NCBI GenBank assembly: GCA_025529335.1
Contig: JAMYHX010000148.1
Coordinates: forward strand, 20,511 to 84,510
From: Rhizopus sp. PT2906
Lineage: Eukaryota > Mucoromycota > Mucoromycetes > Mucorales > Rhizopodaceae
Length of the DNA stretch: 64,000 nucleotides
Direction: 5' to 3'
The first letter of the stretch is position 1. Every line of letters begins with the position of its first letter. The translations under genes were made by a program, and so were the position numbers. Shown in pieces: positions 21,601 to 33,302 of the stretch. A model generated the notes under the pieces. That model was not told where the DNA came from, searched no databases, and saw nothing but the letters and a program-made list of their open reading frames with translations.

Positions 21601-24600
21601 ACAGATCCTCAGGATCCTCGAACAAAGCAGGCTAGGCAATTTCGAAAATCTGCTGGCGAGTTGATTCACGCCCTTGCCGGCTTTTTCAAGACCAAGAGAG
21701 AAGATGACGTGGAAAGTATCAAGATTTGGATAAAAATAGCTCGTGCGTATCTGTCGGAACGAGGAGCAGAAAAGTCACAGTTTGAACGTAGTAAGGCAGG
21801 CTATAGTTATGCCAAGAATTTGGTCAAGATCCCCGTGTGTAAGAAAGAGTATCCACGTAATATCTTGATCAGAAGAGCTTACAATCATCATTTGCTGCGA
21901 TTAAGGCTCAACGTCATGGGACGGTTGAGAACACCACATCATGACGCGATCTTATATGACCTGCTTGACTTCTCGTTGAGTTCATATGCAGATATTCGAA
22001 AGCCTAGTCAGGTAGCACTTTCAGCAACAGCACGGTGTTTTAGAGGCGCCAAGAGCCTTGTCCTTCCTATCCTACTGGACGCACTTCAGCCAGGAACGAC
22101 GGCCGACCGTATGAAGGGCGCTCTCTACCTCTTTACGCACAAGTCTATGTTGCTACCTTGCCTTCGAGACTGGAAATTCATTCCTGGATTTATCATGTCC
22201 ATCTGCCACGCACAGCACCAAGACAAATTGACAATCCAAGAACTGATTCGTAAGGTGTTTATGGAGTACATCTCAAATATACATTCTCTCTCCTTCCGTG
22301 TGTTGACTCCACGCGACATCACGTCGATCCTTGAATCGATTTATTCTATCACGGATGAGTCAAAGGTGGCTCAGCTGGAGGCCAAGGTGAATTCACGCTC
22401 CACGTTCCAGGTATCGGCTTATACCGGTCTGATTGATCATTTGCTTGGCTTTTTGCAAGACTCACGTATTCATTGGCGATTTGCTACCATGGCTGCTAAT
22501 TTTATCGAAGTGTTGCTACGAGCGGATGTCAAGCCTACAGCTGCACTTGCAAGGTTTGCTAATGAAGCAACGCTTTCGGAACTTCCGACCATGCGACGTA
22601 TCGGTGTGAGCACGACGACTCAGTTATTGTTGTATATCAAGCAAAGAACCTTAGCATCAGGAAATCCTGACCTACTCATTACCAAAAAAGCATTACGTAA
22701 CCCTCTAAAAATAGAGGTCCAGGTGCCAGAAGGCGAGTACAATCTCAGCCAGCAGTTATTGCAAGCGTCCTTTGAGCCTATCGATGTGAATAAGAGGTAT
22801 GTAGTATATATATGTATATATATATATATATATAGATCGCTTACATGATGGAAACTAGTGTCTTGGTGGATGATACCGTCGTGGGCTGGTATGTTTGGCC
22901 GACATCTTACACAGCATACAAGGTGAATACACATGAGAGCTTATTCGAAACGATCGAGCCTGATTCAGTTGAGGCATACACTACATTTGGCGAAGCGTTC
23001 ACGAGCACAGAGTACTGGGACAAGATGAGCAAATATCTGTCTGAAGAAGCGCACCAAAAGACCGAAGACTGCTTTAACGATTCACATGCTCGACTGTTTA
23101 GCAGCATTTTCCAAATGTATCAAGACCTACCCCTTGAAGCGGCCAGACCATGCATCGAGAGTCTGTGTGCATCCAGTGATCAAAAGAATGCCCAACGAGC
23201 CGCCTCAGAGATCCTTGGGGGACTTGTTCGAGGCACAAAGCATTGGAACCCGAGTAAATTGGCGCGTCTATGGGAATGGTTGTTGCCCTTATTGCAAAGG
23301 GTCTTTTTGGGCATTACACCTGACTCGTTGACGTACTGGGAAAGCTTTGTTAAGTTTTGTGTGGCCCGTCGAGACCCGCGACGCATTCGCCCGCTCATTG
23401 ATCTCCTCCTTTCGTCTGAACTCGATCCAACCTCCGATGCAGCATTTAATGAAGCCCGTAAGCTGTTGTTGATTCGTGCTATGGTGGTCAAACTGCAGTG
23501 GCGTGGGCTGCCCCTGGTAGATCAGTTACTTCCTATGCACCTCAACAATCTGCAGCATCCTTATAAGCAGGTGCGAGAAGTGATTGGTGGCAACATTTAT
23601 GAATTCCTTCAACTCGAGTGGGTCTCCGGTGTATCTTCGGTGGACTCGTTGTTGAGGATGCATGCCAAAACCGGAGACGGTGTAGGCCACGTGGCTGCTG
23701 AGCTAAATGCTGAGCAGCAAACAAGAGTGACATACATCATTCAAAGGCTAGATCAGTGGTTCAAAGAGATTGACGGCAACACGGTATCGAGTGATTATGC
23801 ACATGCAAGCAAAACAGGTAAAGATGATTAAAAACAAGACTAAAACAGGTTGCCTCATGTCGTCATTAGTTCTATGCTGGCTGCACGAAGCGCTTACACA
23901 CTGGAGACTTGCAGGCACATTGCCTTACGTCATTCCGTTCTTGCCCAAACTATTCATCATGCAAGAGATGAATGACGATCAAGACTTACAAGTGATGGCA
24001 ACACGGGTATTAAACCTGATTGCACAAATGTCGTATCCACCCAGTATGCTACCCACTCTTATTGACCAGTTCCTGACGATCTTGACGACATCCACAAGCT
24101 GGCATATCCGTATTCGAGTGCTACCTGTACTCCAAGTATTTTTCTTTAAGCATCTGTTTGCAATGTCCAGCGAGCAATTACTGCGCATCATGCAAATCAT
24201 CAGTCGAATGCTCTTGGACTCACAGATCGAGGTACGCCAGCTCGCGTCCGTCACGCTGGGTGGGCTCGTCCGATGTTCACAACGAGACGCTATTCAAACG
24301 CTTCGACATCAGTTTGAGGCCAAGATACAAGTCAAGATACCTCGACGCAAGCGAGATCCTGTGACGGGTAAAAACGTGGAGCCTGCTGGTTTTGCCGAAG
24401 CCGTGCTACAGAAACACGCGGGCGTCCTTGGACTGTCGTGCTTGATTAATGCGTTCCCCTATGAAGTCCCAGAGTGGATGCCTTCGGTGCTTATCGAGTT
24501 GGCAGACTGCATTTCAGATCCAGCTGCTGAAATACAGGTAAAAACAAGAATTGTATGATGTGAGTTTAATCTTACATGTGTATATATAGGCGACGGTCAG

Positions 24601-24724
24601 AAAGACGTTTTCAGATTTTAGACGTACTCATTCAGATACTTGGCATGAGGATATGACAAAGTTTAGTGAAGATCAATTGTCTGTCTTGAGTGATATGCTT
24701 ATCTCACCTTCTTACTATGCATAA
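18662..24724 (+). CDS. BLM10: proteasome activator Blm10/PA200
   Basis: Very large gene (roughly 1,870 residues) with several short introns. The product is alpha-helical HEAT-repeat-like throughout, with an acidic low-complexity insert (NCDDDDDEDHQQY) near the middle. The extreme C-terminus is SPSYYA: the terminal Tyr-Tyr-Ala docks into the alpha-ring of the 20S proteasome and is a hallmark of Blm10/PA200. Blm10 caps the core particle, opens its gate and helps degrade peptides, unstructured proteins and acetylated histones. The start MIPSSVIEDDQHHTM follows a T-rich leader. A MluI-type ACGCGT occurs about 55 bp upstream. Exon ends near 22797 and 24540 carry TA-rich introns. The proteasome lid gene RPN3 lies 7 kb downstream; I infer no functional link from distance alone. 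Confidence 0.95.
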
Positions 24725-24815
24725 TATGTGTGTACCCTTAATAATAAAAATGTGCATGTGATACCTCATCCTCTTTTTTTTCTCTTTTCCCCCTTTTTTT
24801 TACTATAATAATATA

Positions 24816-26134
24816 ATGTTTTTATTCTCTAAAAAAAGCTCGAGTGAAATCACGTCAAAGATTGGTAATTTGGAAAAAAGAAAAGAGACAAGAAACTTAT
24901 TTACCTTTAGAGCAAACCTTGAATGAGGAGACGGTCGATTGGACAAGTGTCTTTGAGATCTGCAAACTTGTGAGTCAAAACAAGCCAGGAGCCAAAGAAG
25001 CAAGAAAGCTATTACAAAAGAAGATGATGGATAACAATCCAAGGATACAAATGACATCACTAGAAGTAAGTTATCAACCCTACAAAGTTCCATGTTGTTT
25101 ATTTCTCTTTTTAAAGATAATGAATGCATTAATTGAAAATGACTGGAGAACAATGCAAACTGAGGTGACGGCTAAATCGTTTGGAGAGGATCTCTGTCGA
25201 CTTGCGAGTTCAAAGGTATTTGAATGATCATTGGAAGAAGATATTGAATGTTTCGTATAGTCTATTGATCCTACTGTGATGGTTAAATTAGCAGAATCCC
25301 TGGACGGTTGGATCGTGCGATATCAAGGAGTATCAAAAACAGAAGCATTGGTCAAGGCGCAGGAGGAAATTGTGAAGCAGGCGACGATGCCAAGACGAGG
25401 TATTCGACAGTCATTAGAGCAACCAGAGGTAACAAGGAGGTTAATATATTTAGTGGCACCATTAATTTCTATTAGGTGAATATACGAGAAATGATCGAAG
25501 TAGCCAAGAATAGTGCACAGGTACTATCACAAACCTTATCATTTACGGATCCTACAAAAGAGGATATTTCGAAAAACACGTTGATACAAGTAAGAGAGAG
25601 AGAAAGAGAAAATGTACGTCAGTTTGTTTACATCAATTTTAGGAATTCTATGCAAAATGTAAACACGCACAAACAGCGCTCAAGGCCCAATTAGAAACAT
25701 GTCAAGATCCTGATTTAAATGGTAATGAGAATATACTTTTTTACATCCAACTCATATGTCTTTTTAGCGGATATGTTGAATACCTTTTATGAATTGGATC
25801 ATTGCTTCAAAACATACGAATCTATGCTTGAACAGCAAATGGTTCATCGAGCTATGATTGATTCTCAAACAAACCATCGCACGACACAGGTAATATAAAT
25901 AAAACTCCATGGAAAGGGGTTAGAGTAGAGAAAGGGGTGGGGGCATATTAGAAAAAATAAAAAATTTAAACTTAATTCTAGGTTGAGTCATCTACCTCTT
26001 CTTCTTCTATGCAACCAAGGTAATTTATAAAAATAGTTTTTATAAAAGCATAAGACTCATATGATAATAGTGCATTTAATCCATTTTCGGATGATTATCA
26101 AGTGCAGCATTCTCTAGCAAAAAACCAAGAATAA
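24816..26134 (+). CDS. VHS-GAT domain trafficking adaptor (Lsb5/Tom1-like)
   Basis: Several exons. The true start is MFLFSKKSSSEITSKI, spliced at a GTAATT donor (24863) to EQTLNEETVDWTSVFEIC; reading straight through gives a stop instead. The VHS superhelix covers about residues 12-150 (DWTSVFEICKLVSQNK, EARKLLQKKMMDNNPRIQ, GEDLCRLASS). After a linker a GAT-like helical bundle follows (NIREMIEVAKNSAQVLSQTL, DMLNTFYELDHCFKTYESML). The tail contains AFNPFSDDY, an NPF motif that binds EH-domain endocytic proteins. Such proteins bind ubiquitin and sort cargo at endosomes or link endocytosis to actin (Lsb5 in yeast). No gamma-ear domain is present, so it is not a GGA. Confidence 0.85.
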
Positions 26135-27251
26135 ATCATCTTTTTCTATTGCTTGTTTGTTTTGGTAACATTTTTTTCGCGGAAAAGGTCAGCGCGCGTG
26201 CGTCCGCGCGTACCTCGGGGCAAAAGAAAAAAAAAAAGGTGTAATATGCATCACGACTAAGCTACAGAAAAAAAAAAAAAGAGCCAATAGAAAGATATTG
26301 TATTCAGTTACTGTATCTATAAGTTATTTGTTTCGGAGCAATTCAATGTGTTAACATGCCCTTGTTTATTTCAACGCAGTCCACGGCCCCACGTTGCAAC
26401 ACGTATGCGTGCGCGTTATGATCAGAACTACGTCGATTATGAAAGCTTTTTGACAGGCTAAAAAAAGAAAGAAAGAAAAAAAGGCTTATTGCTGCGGTAA
26501 TGATTCAAGAAGAGCCTTCTATATATTTCCAAAAAGGACTGGGAACTATTTCAAAGGCATTGCTTGTTTCTATCTGGTCATAGTCTGGGTTTTAACCATA
26601 TATAACTTGGTAAAGGAGGGAAGGGTTCATGATGTATCCAATGTTACAACCTCCAAAAAGGGCCCTTACATCATTCTACAAAAAGAAGAGTGCCTCAACC
26701 AAGATTACACGATGAATAAATTGGTGTTTAATGCACAAACAAACCTCATGTGAACTTTTGTGTGTAACTCATATAAACACGGATTGTCAACATTTACTAA
26801 AAAGTTCAGTTATTTACTCCTTTTCTCTCTTCTCTCTTCTCTTCTTTCTCTCTTTCTTTGTACTTATTTGCCTTCATTCTTCTCCTTCCTTTTCCTTTCT
26901 CTTTTGATTACATTATACACTCTTTTTTTTTCTTTTTTTTTTTTTTTCTTTTATACATATATACAATACATACTTACCATATACATATATATATTTATAG
27001 TATATATATATATATATATATTTATACCACACACACACACACACACACACACAGTACAATACAATACAATATATAGATACCCTATTCACGTACATACATC
27101 TCACATACATACATATACATAACCCCCTTTGTTTATACATATTATTTGTAACATATTACATGTGTTTATATAACATTTTTATTGAGTGAGAAAGAGCAAA
27201 AAAAAGAAGCAAAAAAGGACCCCAACAATTTTTTTATTTGTATTAAATTAA
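26135..27251. other. intergenic region, 1.1 kb, with CpG-rich patches
   Basis: No supported gene. It contains two GC/CpG-rich patches (26178-26218 and about 26378-26421) in otherwise AT-rich DNA, then a long C/T-rich stretch (26818-26950), TA repeats (near 26995-27020), a CA microsatellite (27028-27053) and A/T-rich sequence ahead of the next ATG. The long frames over 26760-27122 are made of this simple sequence and are not genes. Confidence 0.6.
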
Positions 27252-28224
27252 ATGCATGAACTGGCAAAAAAGGAGAATACAACACGCACGGACCTAGACG
27301 AAGAACAGCAAAAGAGAATTGCAGCAAGAGCAGCAAATGCAATGGCACAAGTGCTTCAACGTAGAAATCGATCCCTTATGATGTGGGGCAAAAAGGTAAA
27401 AATTTATAAATCTATATTTATATATTTATTAATATGATCATCAGGCTGTCGTCAAACGTTATCCTGACGGGAGACAGGAAATTATTGTTCCTCAGACACT
27501 GACACCCGAACAACAGCATTATGAATTTCCGCCAAGGTCGAAACTGCTAAAGAAATTGGCTGTCTCTGAAAGATTACAACCGAGTCAAGAAAGAAAGCAG
27601 ACATTACCTGATCAAGATGCCCTTCAAGAATGGTTCGCCAAGAAGGAGCCCACGGACAAGGATCGTGCAGTGATGGATTGGATGAGTGATGTTGAAAGAC
27701 ACTCGAGACAGATACAAAAAGTAGCTAAAGTGCAACAAGTACGACCTTCACCCACACCTTCGATTGGAAGTAACAAGATTCAGTTCAAGAGTGATGCAGG
27801 CAAACGATGGGCAAGTAGTATACAAAACACATCACTTCAACCGCCCGATGATACTTGCAAGAAACACTATGTGCCCAGACGTTTATTACAAAAGAAGCAT
27901 GTTCCTCAAGAGCGTGCAGTGACTGAGACAGCGTCACGTATTCAGTCCATGTGGAAAGAATATCAGAATAAGCATCCTCAACATTATATAGAATCAAAGA
28001 TTGGAATGACAGCCATGGCGAGTACGGGTGAACGTACACCGATGGCAGGCATGGTGCAGCTCGTTCACATGCTGCATGAGTCACTAAAGATACAGCAACA
28101 ACGATCGGCTGATAGACTTGAGAAATTAGAAAGTTTACTCAAAGAAGAGAAAAAGAAGAGAGAATTAGCAGAAGCATCCGTGAAACGATTAGAAAAGAGA
28201 TCATCTCGATTATTAAGAAAATAA
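27252..28224 (+). CDS. uncharacterized coiled-coil protein
   Basis: Two exons (27252-27395 and 27445-28224), 307 residues. I do not recognize the family. The N-terminus is helical and basic (EEQQKRIAARAANAMAQVLQ; RRNRSLMMWGKK), the middle is polar and Pro-rich, residues around 225 include SRIQSMWKEYQNKH, which resembles a degenerate IQ (calmodulin-binding) motif, and the last 50 residues are a charged coiled coil (ADRLEKLESLLKEEKKKREL). There is no signal peptide or membrane segment. It reads like a cytoskeletal or scaffold protein, but no function should be inferred beyond that. Codon use and the canonical 49-nt intron support it being real. Confidence 0.75.
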
Positions 28225-28318
28225 TTTGTGTATAAATTGTAAAATAAAATACCCCCTCCCCTTTTTTTCCCTTTTTTTACTCCTTTTCGAATTAACATTT
28301 AAAGAAATCATGACCTAA

Positions 28319-28902
28319 ACTTTAATATGGGATGTCCGGCGAATAAAGAATGGCCTTTTAGAGCACCGGCCCGATAATGACGCATCGGACTCGCTCTTCT
28401 TTACATATTTAGTGCTTGCATTCCTCAAAGAAATAGGAACAAGACTTTCAATCTTTTCATTGGACGATTCTCTCTTGTTTATTGTAAGGATGCTCTGTGT
28501 TCCAAGAGGATACTCCCCTCTTGAATAAAAGTCTTCAATTTCAGGAGGTGAACACGTTTTTATTAATTTCCCCTGGTTTTGTAAAACTAAAAAGTGCAAC
28601 CAACAACGACAGTCCTGTCAACAATTTAATAAGTCTTTTAGAAAGACAAAGTGCCATTGTGAACCACAAGCATATATATATATATATATATATATTTCTT
28701 ATAGACTCTGACAGAAAAGGTGTATTCACAGTTGTCAGTACGTCTATTAGATAAAAGGCGTTTTACAAGGCAATCACATGAAATTACCATGAAAGAAAGG
28801 CACATTAATAAATTACAAGCAAAGAGAGAGAGAGAGAATGAAAAATTAAAACTAAAAGCAATGCGCAACCATGAACAGGTTTATAACCACATTGGCTGCT
28901 GA
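28319..28902 (+). pseudogene. possible small spliced gene, start codon broken or missing
   Basis: Reading exons 28319-28483, 28545-28658 and 28705-28902 together gives one open frame of 158 residues ending NHEQVYNHIGC. Intron 1 has GTAAGG and TTTCAG ends; intron 2 is a TA-rich intron with a weak GTGAAC donor and a TATAG acceptor. The product has a hydrophobic helical segment (FFTYLVLAFLKEIGTRLSIF) and a charged helix (KRERENEKLKLKAMRNHEQ). The only nearby in-frame ATG (28310) is followed by ACC and then TAA (28316-28318), so translation could not start there normally. It is preceded by a pyrimidine-rich leader like those of neighbouring genes. It could be a recent pseudogene, a sequencing error, or a gene with an unseen first exon. 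I do not recognize the family. An opposite-strand frame (28315-28599) is the competing reading. Confidence 0.4.
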
Positions 28903-29519
28903 TATTAAAGTTTGCCTTACACAATGTCAATTCGATCATTGCGTTGTACACTGTACAAAATAATCAGACCACAAAGGTAAAGCCAATAGAATTAGCAAAG
29001 GGTTCAACACAGGCATCTCTCTCTCTCCCTCCCTCTTTCTCTTTCTCTCTCTCTCTCTCTTTACGTGTTTATTTAATGATCAAGAATTCACTCACTCACT
29101 CATTCTTTCTCGTTTTATTCCCTTTGTTTTAATCTCAATTCTCAAATATTTCATATAAAAAGTGTGCACGCGTAAAGGCTTAGTTGCTTTTTTGAACAAC
29201 GTGGATCATGAAAGTATAAAGTGTAAATAATAAAGATAAAGCAAAAAATTCTTTTAAATATAAACGGTTTTATATGTAAAGGAGAAGATAAAGGGGATGC
29301 ATGCTTATAAATGTATACTTGTGTGTGTGTGTGGAATGCCATTTCATATCTTTACACCCTCTTATATAAATCATTACTACATTTCACAAGGTGTAGCACG
29401 CTGTAATGCAACTCTCTTTTTGACTATAAAACTAGTTCTGGTCCTTCTCCTTCTTCTTTTACTTTTTTCAACCTTTTTCTTTCTCTCTCTTTTGTGTAAA
29501 TATACTTATTAATATAAAA
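28903..29519. other. intergenic region, 0.6 kb
   Basis: A CT-rich microsatellite (near 29018-29062), A/T-rich sequence, and a C/T-rich leader (29440-29500) immediately before the next gene. No gene is supported. Confidence 0.6.
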
Positions 29520-30758
29520 ATGATATCCACCATGACACCTATACCTACTTCACCTAGTCATGACATTCATAATTCACCTTATCCAGACGATCTTCATTCT
29601 TCGCTCATTGAATCCTTTCAAGTCATATGCTCTCATGAACAAATAGAACTCTGTCAAAAACTAGGTTTACTCAACAAGTCAGAACAACATCAAGCTATCA
29701 GAATGGCAAAGGCTGTGATTGACCATCAACAACTGCCTGTGCATGCAAATGATTGGCACAATTTGATCGACTGGGTTCACACCCTGCGTGATAGATACAA
29801 GCATCAACTGGATCAACAGTCCATACGGACCTTGTCTGATGATACAGAGCGCATTCAGTACTTTGACCAGATTGCTTCTCTCAGTGCACGACTCGAGGTG
29901 TACGGACAGGCACATGATGATTTAACGGACCTGCTAGCGGCTCTCAAGGGCCTTCGAAACGACTGGAAGCATCGTAGACGAGATGTCGAAAACATTGTGC
30001 TCTCTATCCTGTCTGCCTCCAACGAATATCGCGTTATCAAGGTAACACGATCGCATTTGACTGCTCTCGGACTTGGTTTTAGCTCGATCGGTAAATACTA
30101 CATCGTGTTTGAATCTCATGTGTCGGACGAGACAAGAAAGGCTCTGCTCAACCACGTTGCTCATGATTTCAGTCAGGTGTTTCAGGAAAATGCCGCTCAG
30201 AACCTTGCTCGAATGGCTGGTAGTTATCACAGAGTCTTTGATCAGCCTGAAGAAGGCGATGTCATTGCAGATATCCAGCAATTCGTGCGTCAGGTCTATC
30301 ATCATCGTCCTCGTTCAGTCATTCTCAATTACCCCACAAGTCTGCCCATCGATTCAGAGGCTGGTTCCTCTTTTCTCGAGCGTTGCAAGTCTGTCGTTTT
30401 GGTCGATGAACAAGAGACCATCTTGTTCAACATGGCTCAGCCTCAGTTTGAACCCGCTGGCTGGGATTGGCCACAGATTTTGAAGCATAAAAAGCCAAGA
30501 AATATCTGGTCTACCTCCGTGTCTAGACTTGCTGATCATTTTGCCCAGGTTGGCCTTGATTATTACTCAAACATGCTCAATAATGCTCGTTTGATGCATG
30601 CTCATAGAACCCAGATGTTTGAATTTGCCACGCACTCGCTTCTCAAGGTCTATCGTGCCCTGCAGCTAGAACAAGGATTGGCCAATCTCAATAGAACTCT
30701 CTGTATACTCTATAAACTACAACAACACACTCATCATCTTTCTCAACCAAAAATCTAG
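29520..30758 (+). CDS. uncharacterized 412-residue protein
   Basis: A single long intronless frame after a pyrimidine-rich leader. I recognize no domain. The N-terminal 25 residues are Ser/Pro-rich; the next 140 are helical (SEQHQAIRMAKAVIDHQQLP; DWHNLIDWVHTLRDRYKHQL), with DLLAALKGLRNDWKHRRRDV. A mixed alpha/beta central part follows (SSIGKYYIVFESHVSDETRK; SVILNYPTSLPIDSEAGSS; KSVVLVDEQETILFNM), and the C-terminus is again helical. There is no signal peptide or membrane segment, so it is likely cytosolic or nuclear. Its stop codon lies 16 nt from the stop of the convergent zinc-finger gene, so the two 3' UTRs overlap. The frame is almost certainly real; function is unknown. Confidence 0.8.
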   Translation: MISTMTPIPTSPSHDIHNSPYPDDLHSSLIESFQVICSHEQIELCQKLGLLNKSEQHQAIRMAKAVIDHQQLPVHANDWHNLIDWVHTLRDRYKHQLDQQSIRTLSDDTERIQYFDQIASLSARLEVYGQAHDDLTDLLAALKGLRNDWKHRRRDVENIVLSILSASNEYRVIKVTRSHLTALGLGFSSIGKYYIVFESHVSDETRKALLNHVAHDFSQVFQENAAQNLARMAGSYHRVFDQPEEGDVIADIQQFVRQVYHHRPRSVILNYPTSLPIDSEAGSSFLERCKSVVLVDEQETILFNMAQPQFEPAGWDWPQILKHKKPRNIWSTSVSRLADHFAQVGLDYYSNMLNNARLMHAHRTQMFEFATHSLLKVYRALQLEQGLANLNRTLCILYKLQQHTHHLSQPKI

Positions 30759-30774
30759 CATACAAAATAATATA

Positions 30775-31373
30775 TTAACTACTACTACTACTTTTTAATA
30801 AACATTGAATTCTGTTCAACATTCCTTCTTCCTTTTGTGCATACATCAGAATAGGCTCATCTTTATAGTCTGTGCTCAGAGCGAGTTGGATGAACGCAAG
30901 GTCATCTTTTAAATACGGTTGTTCCTTCAGCCAAAGTCGTTCCTCATATAGATCACACAGCAATCGAACGTCCAGATAGTTTCTGTGGTTCAAGAGTGTT
31001 GAATAGATTGGTCTTCCTCGAACAATGTCATCTACATGAGGGTTTGTTTGTTGTTTTCAATATAATAATGAGTAATATACCTATTTCTATACATAGTATC
31101 AAGGCTCGAAAAAGACTCCATAGATCAGGCGATTGGAGTAAACCTTCTATTTCTAAATCCTGGGTTTATATCAATAGTTTTCATTATCTTTTCTATTTTT
31201 TTACCTTGAATGGGTGTCTGCTTGACTTGTTGTTTTGGTTGCTGAGGTTTTGATTTAAATTTCTTTTCATTGGCTATATGCTTTGCACTGTTTAGGTGAT
31301 TCTTAAATGTTGCTGCATTATTAAACTTCTTCTTGCATGCTTTACAATAAGTATCATCTTGTGTTGAAGGCAT
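30775..31373 (-). CDS. small C2H2 zinc-finger protein
   Basis: Three exons. Near the N-terminus is one C2H2 finger of the zf-met/U1-like type (CKACKKKFNNAATFKNHL, continuing to H; spacing C-x2-C-x12-H-x5-H), followed by a basic Gln/Lys-rich linker (KSKPQQPKQQVKQTPIQ). The helical C-terminal part begins GLLQSPDLWSLFRAL and continues RNYLDVRLLCDLYEERLWLK, ending in a run of five serines. Fingers of this type often bind dsRNA or structured RNA, for example in splicing or ribosome maturation factors; a role here is inference. The ATG at 31373 fits; the frame stays open upstream across a T-run. It diverges from RPN3 over 123 bp and converges with the upstream 412-residue gene with a 16-nt gap. Confidence 0.75.
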
Positions 31374-31496
31374 ACCTACCAAAAAAAAATTGTGTGTCCC
31401 AAAAAAAAAGCGTGTCGGACATTCAACAATCACACGTAATGACTGAAGGGACGCGCAACCCTCTTTCTTTTACATTTTTTTTTAAAGGTAAACGTA

Positions 31497-33278
31497 ATGA
31501 GCCAACAAGTCGACAAGAAGGATCAAGTGGAAGCAATGGACATTGTTCACGAAGATGAAGACACCAAACAAAAGCGAATTGCGAAAGAAACTATTACAGG
31601 TAATTATAATGTATATATAGAAAAAACACTTTATTTAACATTGAAATGTAGACATAAAGCGCAATTTCTCTTTATTAGAGCGTTCAGTAGAAACTATCGA
31701 GGCTCGATTCACCACTCGTGTACTGAGAACACTTCCTTCTATCCGACGTCGTTTAACGTCTGCAATACTTGCTCAAGTTATTTCTGACTATTACGGCCCC
31801 AGTAAGTTCACTTTGAAAGATGATGTGTATGTTGTCTAATTCTATTCATAGATAACCAAGATGTCAAGAACGAACTACTAAGATACTTGAATGAGGTAAA
31901 CGACAAAAAGACTCACGGGGAACCACCTGGCTTATGGTTTTTAATAGAGTGATAAAGCTTCTGCAACCGAAGAAGAAAGACCCAACGTATTGCCTGAAGT
32001 TGATATGTACATTCACTTGAATGTCTTGATTTTCCTTTTGGATAAGAACGAAATTGAACAAGTAAGAGAGATATTAATATTAATATAAAAAGTAATAAAC
32101 ATGTCTATAGGGTATCGAATTATCTACAAAAGCAGTGGAACGCATCGTATCCATGAACCGTCGAACAATGGATCAACTCGCTGCCCGTATCTACTTTTAT
32201 CATGCACGTTTCCATGAATTAACAAGCAGACTTGCTGAAATTCGACCGTAAGAGAAAATTCAAATGATACCATAGACGCATAAAAAATAACACACATTGA
32301 TAGTATCCAATTAGCCGCACATCGAACGGCTACTTTGAGACACGATGTTGAATCGCAAGCTACACTACTCAACTTATTACTTCGCAATTACTTTTATCAC
32401 AACTTGTATGATCAGGCTGACAAGCTTGTATCCAAGACCATCTTCCCTGAGAAGGCTGGTAATAACCAAGCAGCACGTTATGCTTACTATGTTGGACGAC
32501 TCAAGGCACTTCAATTGGATTATACAGCTGCTCATACCTACCTGACACAGGCTATTCGAAAAGCACCCCAAAATAACATCACGGCAGGATTCCAGCAGAC
32601 AGTCTACAAGTTCTTTATTGTTGTTCAGCTCTTGATGGGTGAAATCCCTGAACGATCTCTCTTCAGACAACCCATTTTAAAAAAAGCACTTGCTCCTTAC
32701 TTGGCCATTACTCAAGGTAAAAAATTTTTTTTTGGAGTGTCGATAAACTCATGCTTCCCGTAGCCGTTCGTATTGGTGATCTTGCCAAGTTTCAAGAAGG
32801 TTTAGGACAATACGACGCGATTTTCAAAAAGGACAAGACATATACGCTCATTCTTCGTTTACGTCACAACGTGATCAAGACCGGCATTCGCATGATCAGT
32901 CTTTCGTATTCCAAGATTTCACTTCGCGACATCTGTATCAAGCTTCATCTCGATAGCGAAGAGGATGCCGAATTCATTGTGTCCAAGGCCATTCGTGATG
33001 GTGTGATCGATGCCTCCTTAGATCATGCTCGAGGATTTATGAAGAGTAGAGAGATCGTAGACATTTACGGTACGAACGAACCTCAGAATGCCTACCACCA
33101 ACGCATCAACTTTTGCTTGAACCTTCATAATGAAGCAGTCAAGGCTATGCGTTTCCCTATGGATGCTCATCGTAAGGAGTTGGCAAGCGCTGAGGAAGCA
33201 AGAGAAAGAGAGAGAGAATTGGCACAAGAGATTGCAGAAGGAGATTTAGATGAGGATGATGATATGCCAGATTTTTAA
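31497..33278 (+). CDS. RPN3: 26S proteasome regulatory subunit Rpn3 (PSMD3)
   Basis: About six exons. The start MSQQVDKKDQVEAMDIV is acidic; helical TPR/HEAT-like repeats follow (TTRVLRTLPSIRRRLTSAIL; RHDVESQATLLNLLLRNYFY; AARYAYYVGRLKALQLDYTA). The PCI domain holds SLSYSKISLRDICIKLHLDS and EDAEFIVSKAIRDGVIDASL, and the tail is acidic (EGDLDEDDDMPDF). These match Rpn3 closely in order and spacing. Rpn3 is a scaffold of the proteasome lid needed for lid assembly and ubiquitin-dependent degradation. I looked for a GGTGGCAAA (PACE) element in the short upstream region and did not see one. The stop lies 24 nt from that of the convergent phosphotransferase gene. Confidence 0.96.
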
Positions 33279-33302
33279 ACAGAATAAAAAAAAGAGTTTT
33301 TA

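Noticed and set aside
26760..27122. Long plus-strand frames rich in Phe, Leu, Tyr and Ser
   Set aside because: They are translations of C/T-, TA- and CA-type simple repeats, with no codon structure or homologous motif.
28315..28599. Minus-strand 95-codon frame ending RRTSHIKV
   Set aside because: No start or upstream exon with good splice signals was found, while the plus strand gives a continuous spliced frame. It remains the alternative reading.
31374..31496. PACE-type proteasome element (GGTGGCAAA) upstream of RPN3
   Set aside because: Looked for and not found; the same holds for the BLM10 upstream region.
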